A stretch of DNA of 64,000 bases from DASVLX01 sp035552275 (GTDB taxonomy: Bacteria > Actinomycetota > Actinomycetes > Mycobacteriales > Pseudonocardiaceae): contig DASZLR010000156.1 in assembly GCA_035552275.1 (NCBI GenBank), positions 4,140 to 68,139 on the forward strand, written 5' to 3'. Of this stretch, positions 42,785-51,467 are shown piece by piece. The position numbers and the translations under genes were made by a program. How positions within the stretch are numbered: the first letter of the stretch is position 1; the number at the start of each line of letters is the position of its first letter. A model generated the notes under the pieces. The model made no database searches. It saw only the letters and a list, made by a program, of their open reading frames with translations, and had not been told where the DNA came from.

Positions 42785-44086
42785 TCACTTCCCTCCCGAC
42801 AACAGCGTCGGCGGCACGAGATTGAGCGGGGACACGGTGCGATCACTGTCGGCCTGCGATCCCGGCGCGGGATAGGCGTCCTGGCCCTGCAGCACATCGG
42901 GCAGCACGCCACCGGTGGCCTGGGCGATCGCGTCGGCCGCGACGCCGACCCGAGCGCCGTGCACACCGGGCGAGACCGAAGTGGACACCATGCTTTCCAC
43001 CCGCTCGAAGAACGAGACGACCTGGTTGGTGTATTCGGCGAGGACGCTGACCGGCAACGCCGCTTCGGTGAGACCGGCGGACACTTCCGGCGCGAGTGGT
43101 CGGGCATCGGCCAGAGTTGTGGTCAGGTCGGTCACCGCGGGTTGGGCGGCCGTGGCCACGCCGGGGACCTTGTTCAACGGGGTAATTCCCTCCGTCAGCA
43201 CACCCCGCAGGTCGGGCGTCGCCTGTCCGAGCGAACCGGCGCCCGGCTGGATCGCCAGCAACGCCGACCGCACGTCGTCCAGCGGCTGGTTCAGCGCGGT
43301 GAAACTGGTTCGTGCGTCGGTAAGCGTGCTCGGCAGGTCTCGCAGGGTGTTGCCCAGCGGCTGGCCGCCGTCGACGCTCAGTGCGCGGACGGTTGTGGCG
43401 AGCTGTTGGACCAGGCTGGACAGTTGCTGCTCGTGGCCGTTCAACGCGCCGGCGAGCTGGTCGGCGCTACTCAACAGCGCCGGCAGATTGGTGTCCTGAT
43501 TGGACAGTTCGGTGCTGATGCCGCCGACATCGGTGAGCGTGGCCGGCAGGTGCTCCAACAGGTCGTGCACGTCCTGACTGTGCCCGGCGACACCGTCGCC
43601 GACCTGGCGGAGAGTGCTGGCCAGCGCGTTGCGGGTCGGCGGGTCGAGCACGTCGAGCAACTGGTCGAGGTCCGCGGAGTTGACGTCCCGGCTGGGCGGG
43701 AGGACCTGGGTGCCGAGCAGGCCGGCGGACGGGTGGCCGACATCGATTTCCACGAACTTCTTCGCCAGCGCCGACTGATCCCAGATCGCGGCCCGCGCGT
43801 CCGAGTACACCGGCACGTGCCCGTCCAGTTGCAGCGTGACGATGCCTTCGCCGTTGGCGTAGCTCAGCGCCGACACCCGGCCGATCCGCGAGCTGTTCTC
43901 CCGCACGTCGTCGCCGACCTGCAGCGGGGCGCCCACATTGGTGAACGCGGCCTGGACCATCGTGGTCGGCGCGCCGGGCAGCCCGGAGCTGGCGGTCACG
44001 CCGAACAGCAGAATCAGGACGAGCACGACGAGGCCGCCGATGCCGACGACGAACGAACGGGTCGTGCTTCGGGACACGGCCGCCAT
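42785..44086 (-). CDS. Mce-family protein, third (MceC position)
   Basis: 433 residues from the ATG at 44086 with GGGAGG 6 nt upstream; it shares a base with the MceB stop (TGATG). Helix FVVGIGGLVVLVLILLFGV, MlaD domain (PLQVGDDVRENSSRIGRVSAL, WDQSALAKKFVEIDVG), then helical repeats. Confidence 0.9.
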   Translation of the reverse strand: MAAVSRSTTRSFVVGIGGLVVLVLILLFGVTASSGLPGAPTTMVQAAFTNVGAPLQVGDDVRENSSRIGRVSALSYANGEGIVTLQLDGHVPVYSDARAAIWDQSALAKKFVEIDVGHPSAGLLGTQVLPPSRDVNSADLDQLLDVLDPPTRNALASTLRQVGDGVAGHSQDVHDLLEHLPATLTDVGGISTELSNQDTNLPALLSSADQLAGALNGHEQQLSSLVQQLATTVRALSVDGGQPLGNTLRDLPSTLTDARTSFTALNQPLDDVRSALLAIQPGAGSLGQATPDLRGVLTEGITPLNKVPGVATAAQPAVTDLTTTLADARPLAPEVSAGLTEAALPVSVLAEYTNQVVSFFERVESMVSTSVSPGVHGARVGVAADAIAQATGGVLPDVLQGQDAYPAPGSQADSDRTVSPLNLVPPTLLSGGK

Positions 44087-45465
44087 CACAGACCTCCCAG
44101 GAGCTGACCGAGCAGCGAGTTCTCCTGCGACGGATCCAGGCCGGTGGCGCTGCCGTTGCTGGAGGGTTGGCCGCCCAAGGGCGGCAACAGCGAGCCGATA
44201 CCACCCAACGGCCCCGATGGGGACGGTGGCGAACCAGCCGGCGGGGTCGTCGACGGTCCCGACGGGGCGGTGGGCGCGGCGTTGCCGCCGAGGCCGACAC
44301 CCGGAATCTGCAACAGGCCCTGCGGGGTGGTCACCACGAACGCGCGGAAGTAGTTGCTCAGCCCGTCCCGGCCGTTCGTGCTCAACGCCCAGTCCTTCAT
44401 GAAGTCCAGCACCGTGGTGAGTTTCGGGCTGAGCGCACCGACGAGTTGGTTCGCCGAGGCGCTGACCGTGGGCAGCGCGGCGCCGCCGGGACCGAGATCC
44501 CGGACCACCGGCTGGGCCTGGTCGAGCAGCGACTTGGCCTCGTTCAGCACGTTCGGCAGCGACGCCAGCGCGGGATTGGCACTGTCGGCGAACGAATTCA
44601 GCTCCGAGGTGATCTGCGTCAGATTGTCCGTCACCGGACGCACCGACCGCAGGACCGGCGTGGCCGCGTCAGCGACCCCGGAGACCTGCGCCAAGGCGTG
44701 CTGAGCTTGCTGCAAGGTGGCCGGCAGTTGCTGGATCGCCGACGACATCGCCTGTTTCTGCGCCGACATCGCCGACAGCAGTTGCTTGGCGTATTCGACC
44801 GCCTGGTCCAGATCCTGACCGTTGTTGCTGGCCAACGCCTTCGCCACCGGGCTCGCCCGGTCCACCAGTTGGGAGAGCACCGAGTTCTGCTGGTCGAGGA
44901 TCTGGCCGAGCTGCTGGGTGTTCTGCATCGCCGGCACCAGGGCGGTAAGCGCACTGTTGATGTTCTGGCCCTGTCCGGCGACACCTTGGCCGAGAGTCGT
45001 CACCAGCGCGGCCAGCGCGGTCGACGTCGGATCGTTCAGCGAGTCGAGCACCTGGTCCAGGTCGACGGCGGCGCTGGTGCGGCTGGCCGGGATCAGTTGC
45101 GGCGCCGACATCGCCGGCGCGCTCGCCGAACCGGGGTTGAGGTCGATGAACCGCTCGCCGAGCAACGTCACCGGGCGGATCATCGCGCTCGCGTCCTGGT
45201 GCAGCGGGAGCGCGGACTTGTCGAGATCGACGGTCACCGCGGCCTGGCCGTTGCGCAGCGCGACCGACGAGATCTCGCCGACCTGAATGCCGTCCATCCG
45301 CACCAGGTTGCCGGCGATCAACGGGCTCGCGTCGGCGAACATGATGGTGATCGGGGTGGTCGTGCTGTCCGAATGCCGGGTGTAGAGCACCCCGCCGACG
45401 ACGACCGCGGCCAGCGCGGCGACCACAACGGTCACCGTGAGCCATTTCCTGCGAAGCCAACTCAT
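44086..45465 (-). CDS. Mce-family protein, second (MceB position)
   Basis: 459 residues from the ATG at 45465, overlapping the MceA stop (ATGA). Helix LTVTVVVAALAAVVVGGVLY, MlaD domain (LVRMDGIQVGEISSV, MIRPVTLLGERFIDLNPGS), helical repeats, and a Pro-rich tail (SGPSTTPPAGSPPSPSG) followed by a short hydrophobic end. Confidence 0.9.
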   Translation of the reverse strand: MSWLRRKWLTVTVVVAALAAVVVGGVLYTRHSDSTTTPITIMFADASPLIAGNLVRMDGIQVGEISSVALRNGQAAVTVDLDKSALPLHQDASAMIRPVTLLGERFIDLNPGSASAPAMSAPQLIPASRTSAAVDLDQVLDSLNDPTSTALAALVTTLGQGVAGQGQNINSALTALVPAMQNTQQLGQILDQQNSVLSQLVDRASPVAKALASNNGQDLDQAVEYAKQLLSAMSAQKQAMSSAIQQLPATLQQAQHALAQVSGVADAATPVLRSVRPVTDNLTQITSELNSFADSANPALASLPNVLNEAKSLLDQAQPVVRDLGPGGAALPTVSASANQLVGALSPKLTTVLDFMKDWALSTNGRDGLSNYFRAFVVTTPQGLLQIPGVGLGGNAAPTAPSGPSTTPPAGSPPSPSGPLGGIGSLLPPLGGQPSSNGSATGLDPSQENSLLGQLLGGL

Positions 45466-46712
45466 CGTTGAGTACTCCCATTCGCGTCAACCCAGGGCTG
45501 CCCGGACGCCAGGCCCGGCGCGGGAGTCGAGTTCGGACCACCGGTCAGTCCCACCAGGAGTCCCGGGTTGTCATCGAGGACGTTCGTGCCCACCTGGACC
45601 AAGCCGTGGAAGTAGTGCCCCTGGGCGTCGTAGTTCGCGAACGCAGCGCCCCAGTTGCTCAGCCAGCCGATCACGTCGGGCGTGTAGGGCCGCAGGAAGT
45701 TGACCGCCGGGTTCAGCTGGGTCACCGCCTGATTCACCCCCGGCAGCGCCGCATTCGCACTGTCCAGAAGGGACGGTGTGTACTGGAGCAGGGTGCTGGC
45801 CGACTGGAGCACCGGACCCAGCTTCGCCACCGTCGGCCGCAGGTCGACCAGCAGCGGGCTGAGGTTCTGCGACACCGAGGTGAGTTGCTGGGTCGCCGGT
45901 TGCAGATCCTGCAACAGCGGCACCGCCGCGTTCACCGCGCCGGGGACGGTGTTCAGGGTGTTCTGCGCCGCGCTGAGCGTGCCGGGCAGGGCGCCCAGCG
46001 CCGCCTGCAACTGCTGCTGTTGGGTGGCCATCGCCGAGGTCGCCGAGGTCAGATTGCCGACCACCTGCCGCAGCTCGGTGCGCCGCGCGGCCAGCGGATC
46101 GGTCATCTTCCGCAGGTCGGTGACCAGGTTCTGGATCGCCGGCCCGTCCTGGCCGATCGCCTGCAGCACTGAGCCCAGTTCCTGCACGGCCGGACCGGCG
46201 GTGTTGATGGTGCGCTGCAGATTGCCGGCCTGCGGCTGCAGATTCTGGTTCAGCTGCTGCACCACCGAGTTCAGCCGCGCCCTGGTCGCCGGGTCCAACG
46301 CCGACAGCACCTGGTCCAGCTCGACCTGCTCGGTTCCGGCCGGCACCAGCGCGTCGGACGGGATCAGCGGATTCTTCGCCGGGCCGGGCGTCAGCTCGAT
46401 CACCCGCTCACCGAGCAGACCCCGCCACTGCACCTGGGCCTGGGTGCCGGTGTGCAGCGGGGAGTGCGCGTTGTCCACCGACACCGTCACCAGGGCCTGG
46501 TCGTCCTCGGTCTCCAGCTTGGTGACCTGGCCGACCGGCACGCCACCGATCTCGACCCGGGAGCCGGACAGCAGGTTCGCCGCGTTCGGCATCACCAGTT
46601 GCAGCTGATACCCCGACGACGACGCGTTCGACCCCAGCAGGTAACCACCGGCGGCGACCACGATCACCGCCAGCACCACGACGCCCACGAGCCACTTCGC
46701 TCGACGCATCAT
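45462..46712 (-). CDS. Mce-family protein, first (MceA position)
   Basis: 416 residues; ATG codons at 46712 and 46709 are both possible. Helix LVGVVVLAVIVVAAGGYLLG, MlaD domain (GSRVEIGGVPVGQVTKLE, WRGLLGERVIELTPG), helical repeats rich in Gln and Leu. It directly follows the ATPase gene (1 bp). Confidence 0.9.
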   Translation of the reverse strand: MMRRAKWLVGVVVLAVIVVAAGGYLLGSNASSSGYQLQLVMPNAANLLSGSRVEIGGVPVGQVTKLETEDDQALVTVSVDNAHSPLHTGTQAQVQWRGLLGERVIELTPGPAKNPLIPSDALVPAGTEQVELDQVLSALDPATRARLNSVVQQLNQNLQPQAGNLQRTINTAGPAVQELGSVLQAIGQDGPAIQNLVTDLRKMTDPLAARRTELRQVVGNLTSATSAMATQQQQLQAALGALPGTLSAAQNTLNTVPGAVNAAVPLLQDLQPATQQLTSVSQNLSPLLVDLRPTVAKLGPVLQSASTLLQYTPSLLDSANAALPGVNQAVTQLNPAVNFLRPYTPDVIGWLSNWGAAFANYDAQGHYFHGLVQVGTNVLDDNPGLLVGLTGGPNSTPAPGLASGQPWVDANGSTQR

Positions 46713-46713
46713 C

Positions 46714-47556
46714 TCAGTCCATCCCCAATGGACCGACCGAGTCGCCGGCGAGGAACTGCCGGACGAACGGGTCGGCCGACGAGAACGCCTCGTCGGCGGG
46801 TCCGTAGTAGACGACCTGGCCCTGCCAGATCAGGCCGACGTAGTCACTGACCTTGCGCGCGGTCTTGATGTCGTGGGTGACCACCACGTAGGTGCCCTTG
46901 TCTTCCGCGTGCACCTTGAGGATCACGTCGTTGAGCAGGCTGGTCCGCACCGGGTCCAGACCGGAGTCCGGTTCGTCGAAGAGCACGATCTCCGGGTTCA
47001 TCACCAACGCCCTGGCGAATCCGGCGCGCTTCTTCATACCGCCGGAGATCTCGCTGGGCGCCTTCTTCTCGGCCGCTTCGAGACCGACTTCCTGCAGGCG
47101 TTCCTTGACGATCTGCCGGATCTCCGACTCGGACAGGTCGGTGTGCTTCCGCAGTGGAAACGCGACGTTGTCGTAGACGTTCATCGAGCCGAACAGCGCG
47201 CCGTCCTGGAACAGCACGCCGAACCGCTTGCGCAGCTCGGCCCGTTCCCGCTCGTGAATGGCCCAGATGTCCTTGCCGAAGATCTGCACCGACCCGGAGT
47301 CCGGCTCCAGCAGCCCGACCATGTGCTTGAGCAGTACGCTCTTGCCGGTGCCGGACGGCCCCAGAATGGTGGTCACCGCACCCGGCTCGAAATCCAGACT
47401 CAGCCCGCGCATGACCTGGAACGAGCCGAACGACTTGTGCAGATCCCGGACGCGGGCCACCGAACCCGAATGGCCGTTCTGCTGCTTGCCGTTACCCGAC
47501 GGCCGCACCGCCGTCAGAACTTCGGTAGCACCTTCGCCGCTGTCCTGCGCATACAT
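46714..47556 (-). CDS. ABC ATPase of the Mce transporter (MceG/Mkl/MlaF-like)
   Basis: 280 residues from the ATG at 47556 with GAGGAG upstream (a GTG at 47559 precedes it). It has Walker A ILGPSGTGKSVLLKHM, the signature EISGGMKKRAGFARAL, Walker B EIVLFDEPDSGLDPVRT and VVVTHDIK. It powers lipid uptake through the YrbE pair. In mycobacteria this ATPase is encoded away from mce operons; here it sits inside, between permeases and MceA. Confidence 0.95.
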   Translation of the reverse strand: MYAQDSGEGATEVLTAVRPSGNGKQQNGHSGSVARVRDLHKSFGSFQVMRGLSLDFEPGAVTTILGPSGTGKSVLLKHMVGLLEPDSGSVQIFGKDIWAIHERERAELRKRFGVLFQDGALFGSMNVYDNVAFPLRKHTDLSESEIRQIVKERLQEVGLEAAEKKAPSEISGGMKKRAGFARALVMNPEIVLFDEPDSGLDPVRTSLLNDVILKVHAEDKGTYVVVTHDIKTARKVSDYVGLIWQGQVVYYGPADEAFSSADPFVRQFLAGDSVGPLGMD

Positions 47557-47574
47557 CACGACTCCTCAAATCCT

Positions 47575-48420
47575 CTAGTTCCCGATCGGTGTCTGGATCG
47601 TGGTGCCGAAGAAAAGCTGGTACAGAATGGCCGCCGCGCCGCTGACGATGATCATGTTGACCATCATTGATTTCGCGGTGCTCCGGCCGACCTCGACCGG
47701 ACCCCCGGACGCGGTGTAGCCGTAGAAACAGCCGACGATCACTACCAGGGTCGCCAGCAACATGGCCCAGATCAGCGCGTACAGCAGGTCCAACGGGGTC
47801 TGGAAGGACCAGAAGATGTTCGAGTAGCCGCCCGGCGACGTCGTCTGCAGCATCACCTGCGCGACCAGCCAGGAGCCGACGTACTGGCAGCCCTCACCGG
47901 CCAGGAACAAGAAGGGCGCGGATATCCACATCGCCCACAACCGAGATCCGGCGAGATAGGCGCGGGAGTGCACGCCCATCACCTCAAGGGCATCGATCTC
48001 GTCGGTGATGCGCATCGAGCCGATTTCCGCGACATATCCACAGCCGACCTTGGCGGCCAGAATCCAGCCCCACATCGAGGTGGTGTCGGCCTTCAGATCG
48101 CCGACCGCGGTGAAGACGCCGACATAGCCGCTCGCGCCCACCTGGTCGAGAATGTAGTGGCCCTGCAAACCGGTCTCCGCGCCGATCGCGAACATCATGA
48201 ACCAGATGATCACGCCACTGGACCGGACCAGGATCGCCGCCTGCCGGATCACCTCGGAGAAATACAGTCCCAGCGTCAGCGGCGCCTCGGCGAGCACCCG
48301 AAATCCGAACCACGAGATATCCCCGAGCGTCTCGAACATCACGTACAGCACATTGCGCGGCTTGGGCCGCGCCGGCCGCGATCGGATCGCGGGCGGGCCG
48401 CTGTCGGTAATGGCAGTCAT
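47575..48420 (-). CDS. YrbE/MlaE-family permease, second
   Basis: 281 residues, multi-helix MlaE permease: LYFSEVIRQAAILVRSSGVIIWFMMFAIG, GYVAEIGSMRITDEIDALEVMGV (the conserved EIGSMRVTEEIDALEVM-type cytoplasmic helix that contacts the ATPase), GCFYGYTASGGPVEVGRSTAKSMMVNMIIV. 12 bp after the first permease gene. Confidence 0.95.
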   Translation of the reverse strand: MTAITDSGPPAIRSRPARPKPRNVLYVMFETLGDISWFGFRVLAEAPLTLGLYFSEVIRQAAILVRSSGVIIWFMMFAIGAETGLQGHYILDQVGASGYVGVFTAVGDLKADTTSMWGWILAAKVGCGYVAEIGSMRITDEIDALEVMGVHSRAYLAGSRLWAMWISAPFLFLAGEGCQYVGSWLVAQVMLQTTSPGGYSNIFWSFQTPLDLLYALIWAMLLATLVVIVGCFYGYTASGGPVEVGRSTAKSMMVNMIIVSGAAAILYQLFFGTTIQTPIGN

Positions 48421-48432
48421 CGTTGATCGTCC

Positions 48433-49302
48433 TTACCGCAAGGTCAAAAGGTTCGGGTTGAGGCCCTGCGCGATGGCATTGAAGAAGAAGTTGAATATCC
48501 ACACCAACGCGAAACAGATCACCACGGCCTGGTTGACCGCGCGACCGACGCCTTCCGGGCCGCCGCCGGCGTTGAGGCCCTTGTAGCTGCACACGACGCC
48601 GATCAGCAGGCCGATCAGCAACGTTTTCAGCTCGGCGCCCCACACATCCGCCGCGTACAGGTTGTGCGACATGCTGTCGATGTACGCGGCATTGGTGGTG
48701 TTCGCGAGCGCGCCGACGGCGAGCAGGCCGAGCAGCACGCCGACGAACGAGGTCAGGCAGTTCAGCAGCGCGCACATCACGCCGGTGGCGATGACCCGGG
48801 GAATCACCAGCATCCGGATCTGGTCCAGCCCGAGCACCCTGAGCGCGTCGAGTTCCTCGCGCACCCGCCGGGCCCCGAGGTCCGAGGTGATCGAGGTGCC
48901 GATCACGCCGGCCACCACCATGCCGACCATGAACGCCGCGATCTCCCGGATGTCGGCCATCACCCAGAAGGCGCCCATCCGGTTCGCCGCGCCGAGCAGC
49001 ACGAGAAGGCCGACACCCATCACGGTGATCAGGAAACCGAAACCGGCCATCGAGAACGTCGCCGGCCAGAAGCACAGCTTCAGCAGGCTGTACATCTCTT
49101 CGAGGGTGTCTTTCCAGTACCCGCGCGGATAGCGGATCGCGCTGTAGAACACCCGTCCGGTGAGCTGGCACATCTGGCCGACTTCCAGCACCGGACCGCG
49201 GGCCGGCGCCGGAATCGTCCCGACCAGCCGGCCGCCGGCGGTGGGCTTCCTTTTTCGCTCGACCTCGGCGGCATCAACATCGACATCATCGACGATTGTC
49301 AT
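48433..49302 (-). CDS. YrbE/MlaE-family permease, first
   Basis: 289 residues: an acidic N-terminus, then WPATFSMAGFGFLITVMGVGLLVLL, GTSITSDLGARRVREELDALRVLGLD (the EIGARxVREELDAL cytoplasmic motif), CSYKGLNAGGGPEGVGRAVNQAVVICFALVWIFNFFF. It pairs with the second permease and lies 10 bp after the SCP2-like gene. Confidence 0.95.
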   Translation of the reverse strand: MTIVDDVDVDAAEVERKRKPTAGGRLVGTIPAPARGPVLEVGQMCQLTGRVFYSAIRYPRGYWKDTLEEMYSLLKLCFWPATFSMAGFGFLITVMGVGLLVLLGAANRMGAFWVMADIREIAAFMVGMVVAGVIGTSITSDLGARRVREELDALRVLGLDQIRMLVIPRVIATGVMCALLNCLTSFVGVLLGLLAVGALANTTNAAYIDSMSHNLYAADVWGAELKTLLIGLLIGVVCSYKGLNAGGGPEGVGRAVNQAVVICFALVWIFNFFFNAIAQGLNPNLLTLR

Positions 49303-49312
49303 GACCGCTCCA

Positions 49313-49741
49313 CTACTTCGCCGCGTTGACGAGGTCGTCCCGTCCCGCGTCGAGCAGAATCCGCTCGTAGGTGGCGAACAGCGGCTTGGTGATCGGCACG
49401 ACCTTCATCACCGCGGACACCTTGCCGTGGTTGCGGATCTGGCCCCGGGCCATCGCCAGCGCGACATTGACCTTGCCCAGCCAGAACCGGTGCGCCACAT
49501 CGGCTTTCATGTCCAGCTCGGCGTCGATCGGCCGGGTCACCTTCGGGCTGCCGTGCTCGCCCAGCTGCACGATTCCCTCGCCGAAGTCGATCACGATGGT
49601 CGACATCGGGTCGCTCTGGTTCAGTTTGAGCACCGAGCCGACATTCCGAAGCTTGGCGCCCAGCTCGGGATCTTCCAGGCTGACCCGGAAAATCTGCCCG
49701 AGGTACTGGTAGACCTCGTCTTCGTCTTTGAAAACGCCCAT
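49313..49741 (-). CDS. SCP2-like sterol/lipid-binding protein
   Basis: 142 residues with GAGGAG upstream. SCP2 fold marks: LRNVGSVLKLNQSDPMSTIVIDFGEGIVQL, ELDMKADVAHRFWLGKVNVALAMARGQI, KVSAVMKVVPITKPLFATYERIL. Soluble, hydrophobic-ligand carrier. Placed between the ferredoxin gene and the permease genes, it could pass the imported molecule to the P450. The ligand is unknown. Confidence 0.85.
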   Translation of the reverse strand: MGVFKDEDEVYQYLGQIFRVSLEDPELGAKLRNVGSVLKLNQSDPMSTIVIDFGEGIVQLGEHGSPKVTRPIDAELDMKADVAHRFWLGKVNVALAMARGQIRNHGKVSAVMKVVPITKPLFATYERILLDAGRDDLVNAAK

Positions 49742-49774
49742 TGCGCTACTTCTCCTCGTGCGGGTTGTCGACGG

Positions 49775-49969
49775 TCAGTCCTCGACCGCGGTGATGGCGC
49801 GTTCCGGGCAGGCGGTGATCGCGCTGTGCGCGTCCGCCGCGAGCTCGGCGGGAACCTGGTCCACCAGGACGAAGGACCGGCCCTCGTCGTCCACATCGAA
49901 CAGTTCGGGCGCGCGGGCGACGCACCGCGCGTGGCCCTCGCACTTGTCCTCGTCAATGCGCAGTCGCAT
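49775..49969 (-). CDS. 3Fe-4S-type ferredoxin
   Basis: 64 residues with cysteines at 10, 16 and 54 in the pattern CxxHxxC...CP (CEGHARC, ACPERAI), the actinobacterial [3Fe-4S] ferredoxin that feeds P450s; His replaces the fourth cysteine. Six bp after the P450 gene. The reductase at 55226 is its likely electron donor. Confidence 0.92.
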   Translation of the reverse strand: MRLRIDEDKCEGHARCVARAPELFDVDDEGRSFVLVDQVPAELAADAHSAITACPERAITAVED

Positions 49970-49975
49970 CGTCGG

Positions 49976-51277
49976 CTATCCCTTCCGCGCGCCGTTGGTC
50001 TTGCTCGTGCCCGTCTGCCACGGCTCGAAGACGACCGGCAGGGTCTTGACGCCCCAGGTGTTTCCGGTGTGCCAGACCGCTTCCTGGCCCGGCGTGACCT
50101 GGTAGCGCGGCACCCGGCGAAGGAACTCCTGGAGCAGGATCTTGATCTCCAGCCGGGCGAGGTGGGCGCCGAGGCAGCGGTGAATGCCGGAGCCGAAACC
50201 GAGATGCCGGTTGGGCTGCCGGTCCAGCACCAGCTCGTCCGGGTTGGGGAATTCCTCGGCGTCGCGGTTGGCCGAGGGCCACAGCAGGAGCAGGCGGTCA
50301 CCGGGCTCCAGCTCGGTGTCGGCGAAGCTGCACTTCTCGGTCACGTTGCGGGCGACGCCGGGCTGCGGCGGGATGTACCGCACCAGTTCCTCGACGGCCA
50401 GGTCGAGCTTGGCGGGATCGTCGACGACCGCCTCCAACTGGTCCCGCACCTCGGGCCGCTGCGCGAACATCAGCAGCAGCCGGCTGAACAGGCTCGCCGT
50501 GGTGTCGAAGCCGGCCGGCACCAGCACCAGGCAGAAGCCGAAGATCTCATCGTCGGTCAGCCGCTCGCCCTCCAGCTCGGCCTGGTCGAGATCGCTGATC
50601 AGGTCGTCGCCGTAGCCCTGGGTGCGGCGTTCTTCCAGCAGCTCGGCGAAGTACATCGTGCAGTTCAGGCCGGCCTGCATCGCCCGCTCGGTGTTCTCCT
50701 CGTCGGTGGCGGTCGGGTCGGGCTGGAGCATGTACAGGAACTCGTCCTTGAGCGTGTCCCAGTCCTTGCGCGGCACACCCAGATAGAGCTCCAGGATCGC
50801 CCGCAGCGGCACCGCGACCGCGATCTCCTTGGCGAGATCCGCCTCCGAGCTGCCGTCGAGCCCGTCCAGGATCTCCCGCACCATCTCCCGGATCCGCGGC
50901 TCGATCGCGGCCACCGAGTTCGGGCTGAACTGCCGGCCGACCAGCGTGCGGTACTTCCGGTGCATCGGCGGATCGGCCTCGATCGGGATCATCGGGGTCG
51001 GGTTGCCGAACGGCGGGATGGTCACCGGGAACGACGAGAACGACTCCGGCTGGTGCGCGGCGTCGTAGACGTCGCGGTATCGGGACAGCGCGTAGAAGCC
51101 GTCGTGCGCCGCGCTGTGCGCGACCGGGCAGGACGACCGCATCTCCTCGAAGATCTCGGTGTGGTGCCGCTGGGATTCCTGGTCGTGCAGACTGAAATTC
51201 TCGATCAGCGCCTGGATCTTCGCACTGTCTACAGTGTCCCGATCTGTCCGGCCTGGCTGACTCTGGTCGATACTCAA
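49976..51277 (-). CDS. Cytochrome P450, head of the Mce operon
   Basis: 433 residues if begun at the TTG at 51277; the frame is open further upstream but has no better start, so the N-terminus is uncertain. I-helix AGFDTTASLFSRLL, K-helix EELVRYI (ExxR), and heme loop LGFGSGIHRCLGAHLARLE with the Cys ligand. Class I bacterial P450, using the adjacent ferredoxin. Genes for alcohol and aldehyde dehydrogenases nearby suggest that it hydroxylates a methyl or methylene group of the imported molecule. Confidence 0.93.
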   Translation of the reverse strand: MSIDQSQPGRTDRDTVDSAKIQALIENFSLHDQESQRHHTEIFEEMRSSCPVAHSAAHDGFYALSRYRDVYDAAHQPESFSSFPVTIPPFGNPTPMIPIEADPPMHRKYRTLVGRQFSPNSVAAIEPRIREMVREILDGLDGSSEADLAKEIAVAVPLRAILELYLGVPRKDWDTLKDEFLYMLQPDPTATDEENTERAMQAGLNCTMYFAELLEERRTQGYGDDLISDLDQAELEGERLTDDEIFGFCLVLVPAGFDTTASLFSRLLLMFAQRPEVRDQLEAVVDDPAKLDLAVEELVRYIPPQPGVARNVTEKCSFADTELEPGDRLLLLWPSANRDAEEFPNPDELVLDRQPNRHLGFGSGIHRCLGAHLARLEIKILLQEFLRRVPRYQVTPGQEAVWHTGNTWGVKTLPVVFEPWQTGTSKTNGARKG

Positions 51278-51344
51278 CGCAATCCGTCCCTCGTGGTGGT
51301 TGTGTCCGCTGTGGAATGGCCTGCCGACGAGGTGAGACTCAGGC

Positions 51345-51362
51345 CACATATGACATGATGTG
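51345..51362. promoter_or_regulatory. CACAT-ATGTG inverted repeat in the P450/PaaX divergent promoter
   Basis: CACAT (51345-51349) and ATGTG (51358-51362) with an 8-bp spacer containing TGACAT. It lies between the P450 start (51277) and the PaaX-like start (51468), the natural place for control of the long Mce operon. Only moderately long, so chance cannot be excluded. Confidence 0.35.
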
Positions 51363-51467
51363 TGACGGTAGCACCGCTCGTGTAGTACGTCAAGAAACTG
51401 TTCTACGGCAACGGGAGCGTTGGTCACTGTCCAGGTAGACTGTTGGGAGATCGTTCGGAGAGCACCC

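Noticed and set aside
41140..45471. Long plus-strand frames opposite the mce genes
   Set aside because: Composition-driven antisense frames; no recognisable domain, and the minus-strand Mce proteins have clear MlaD domains.
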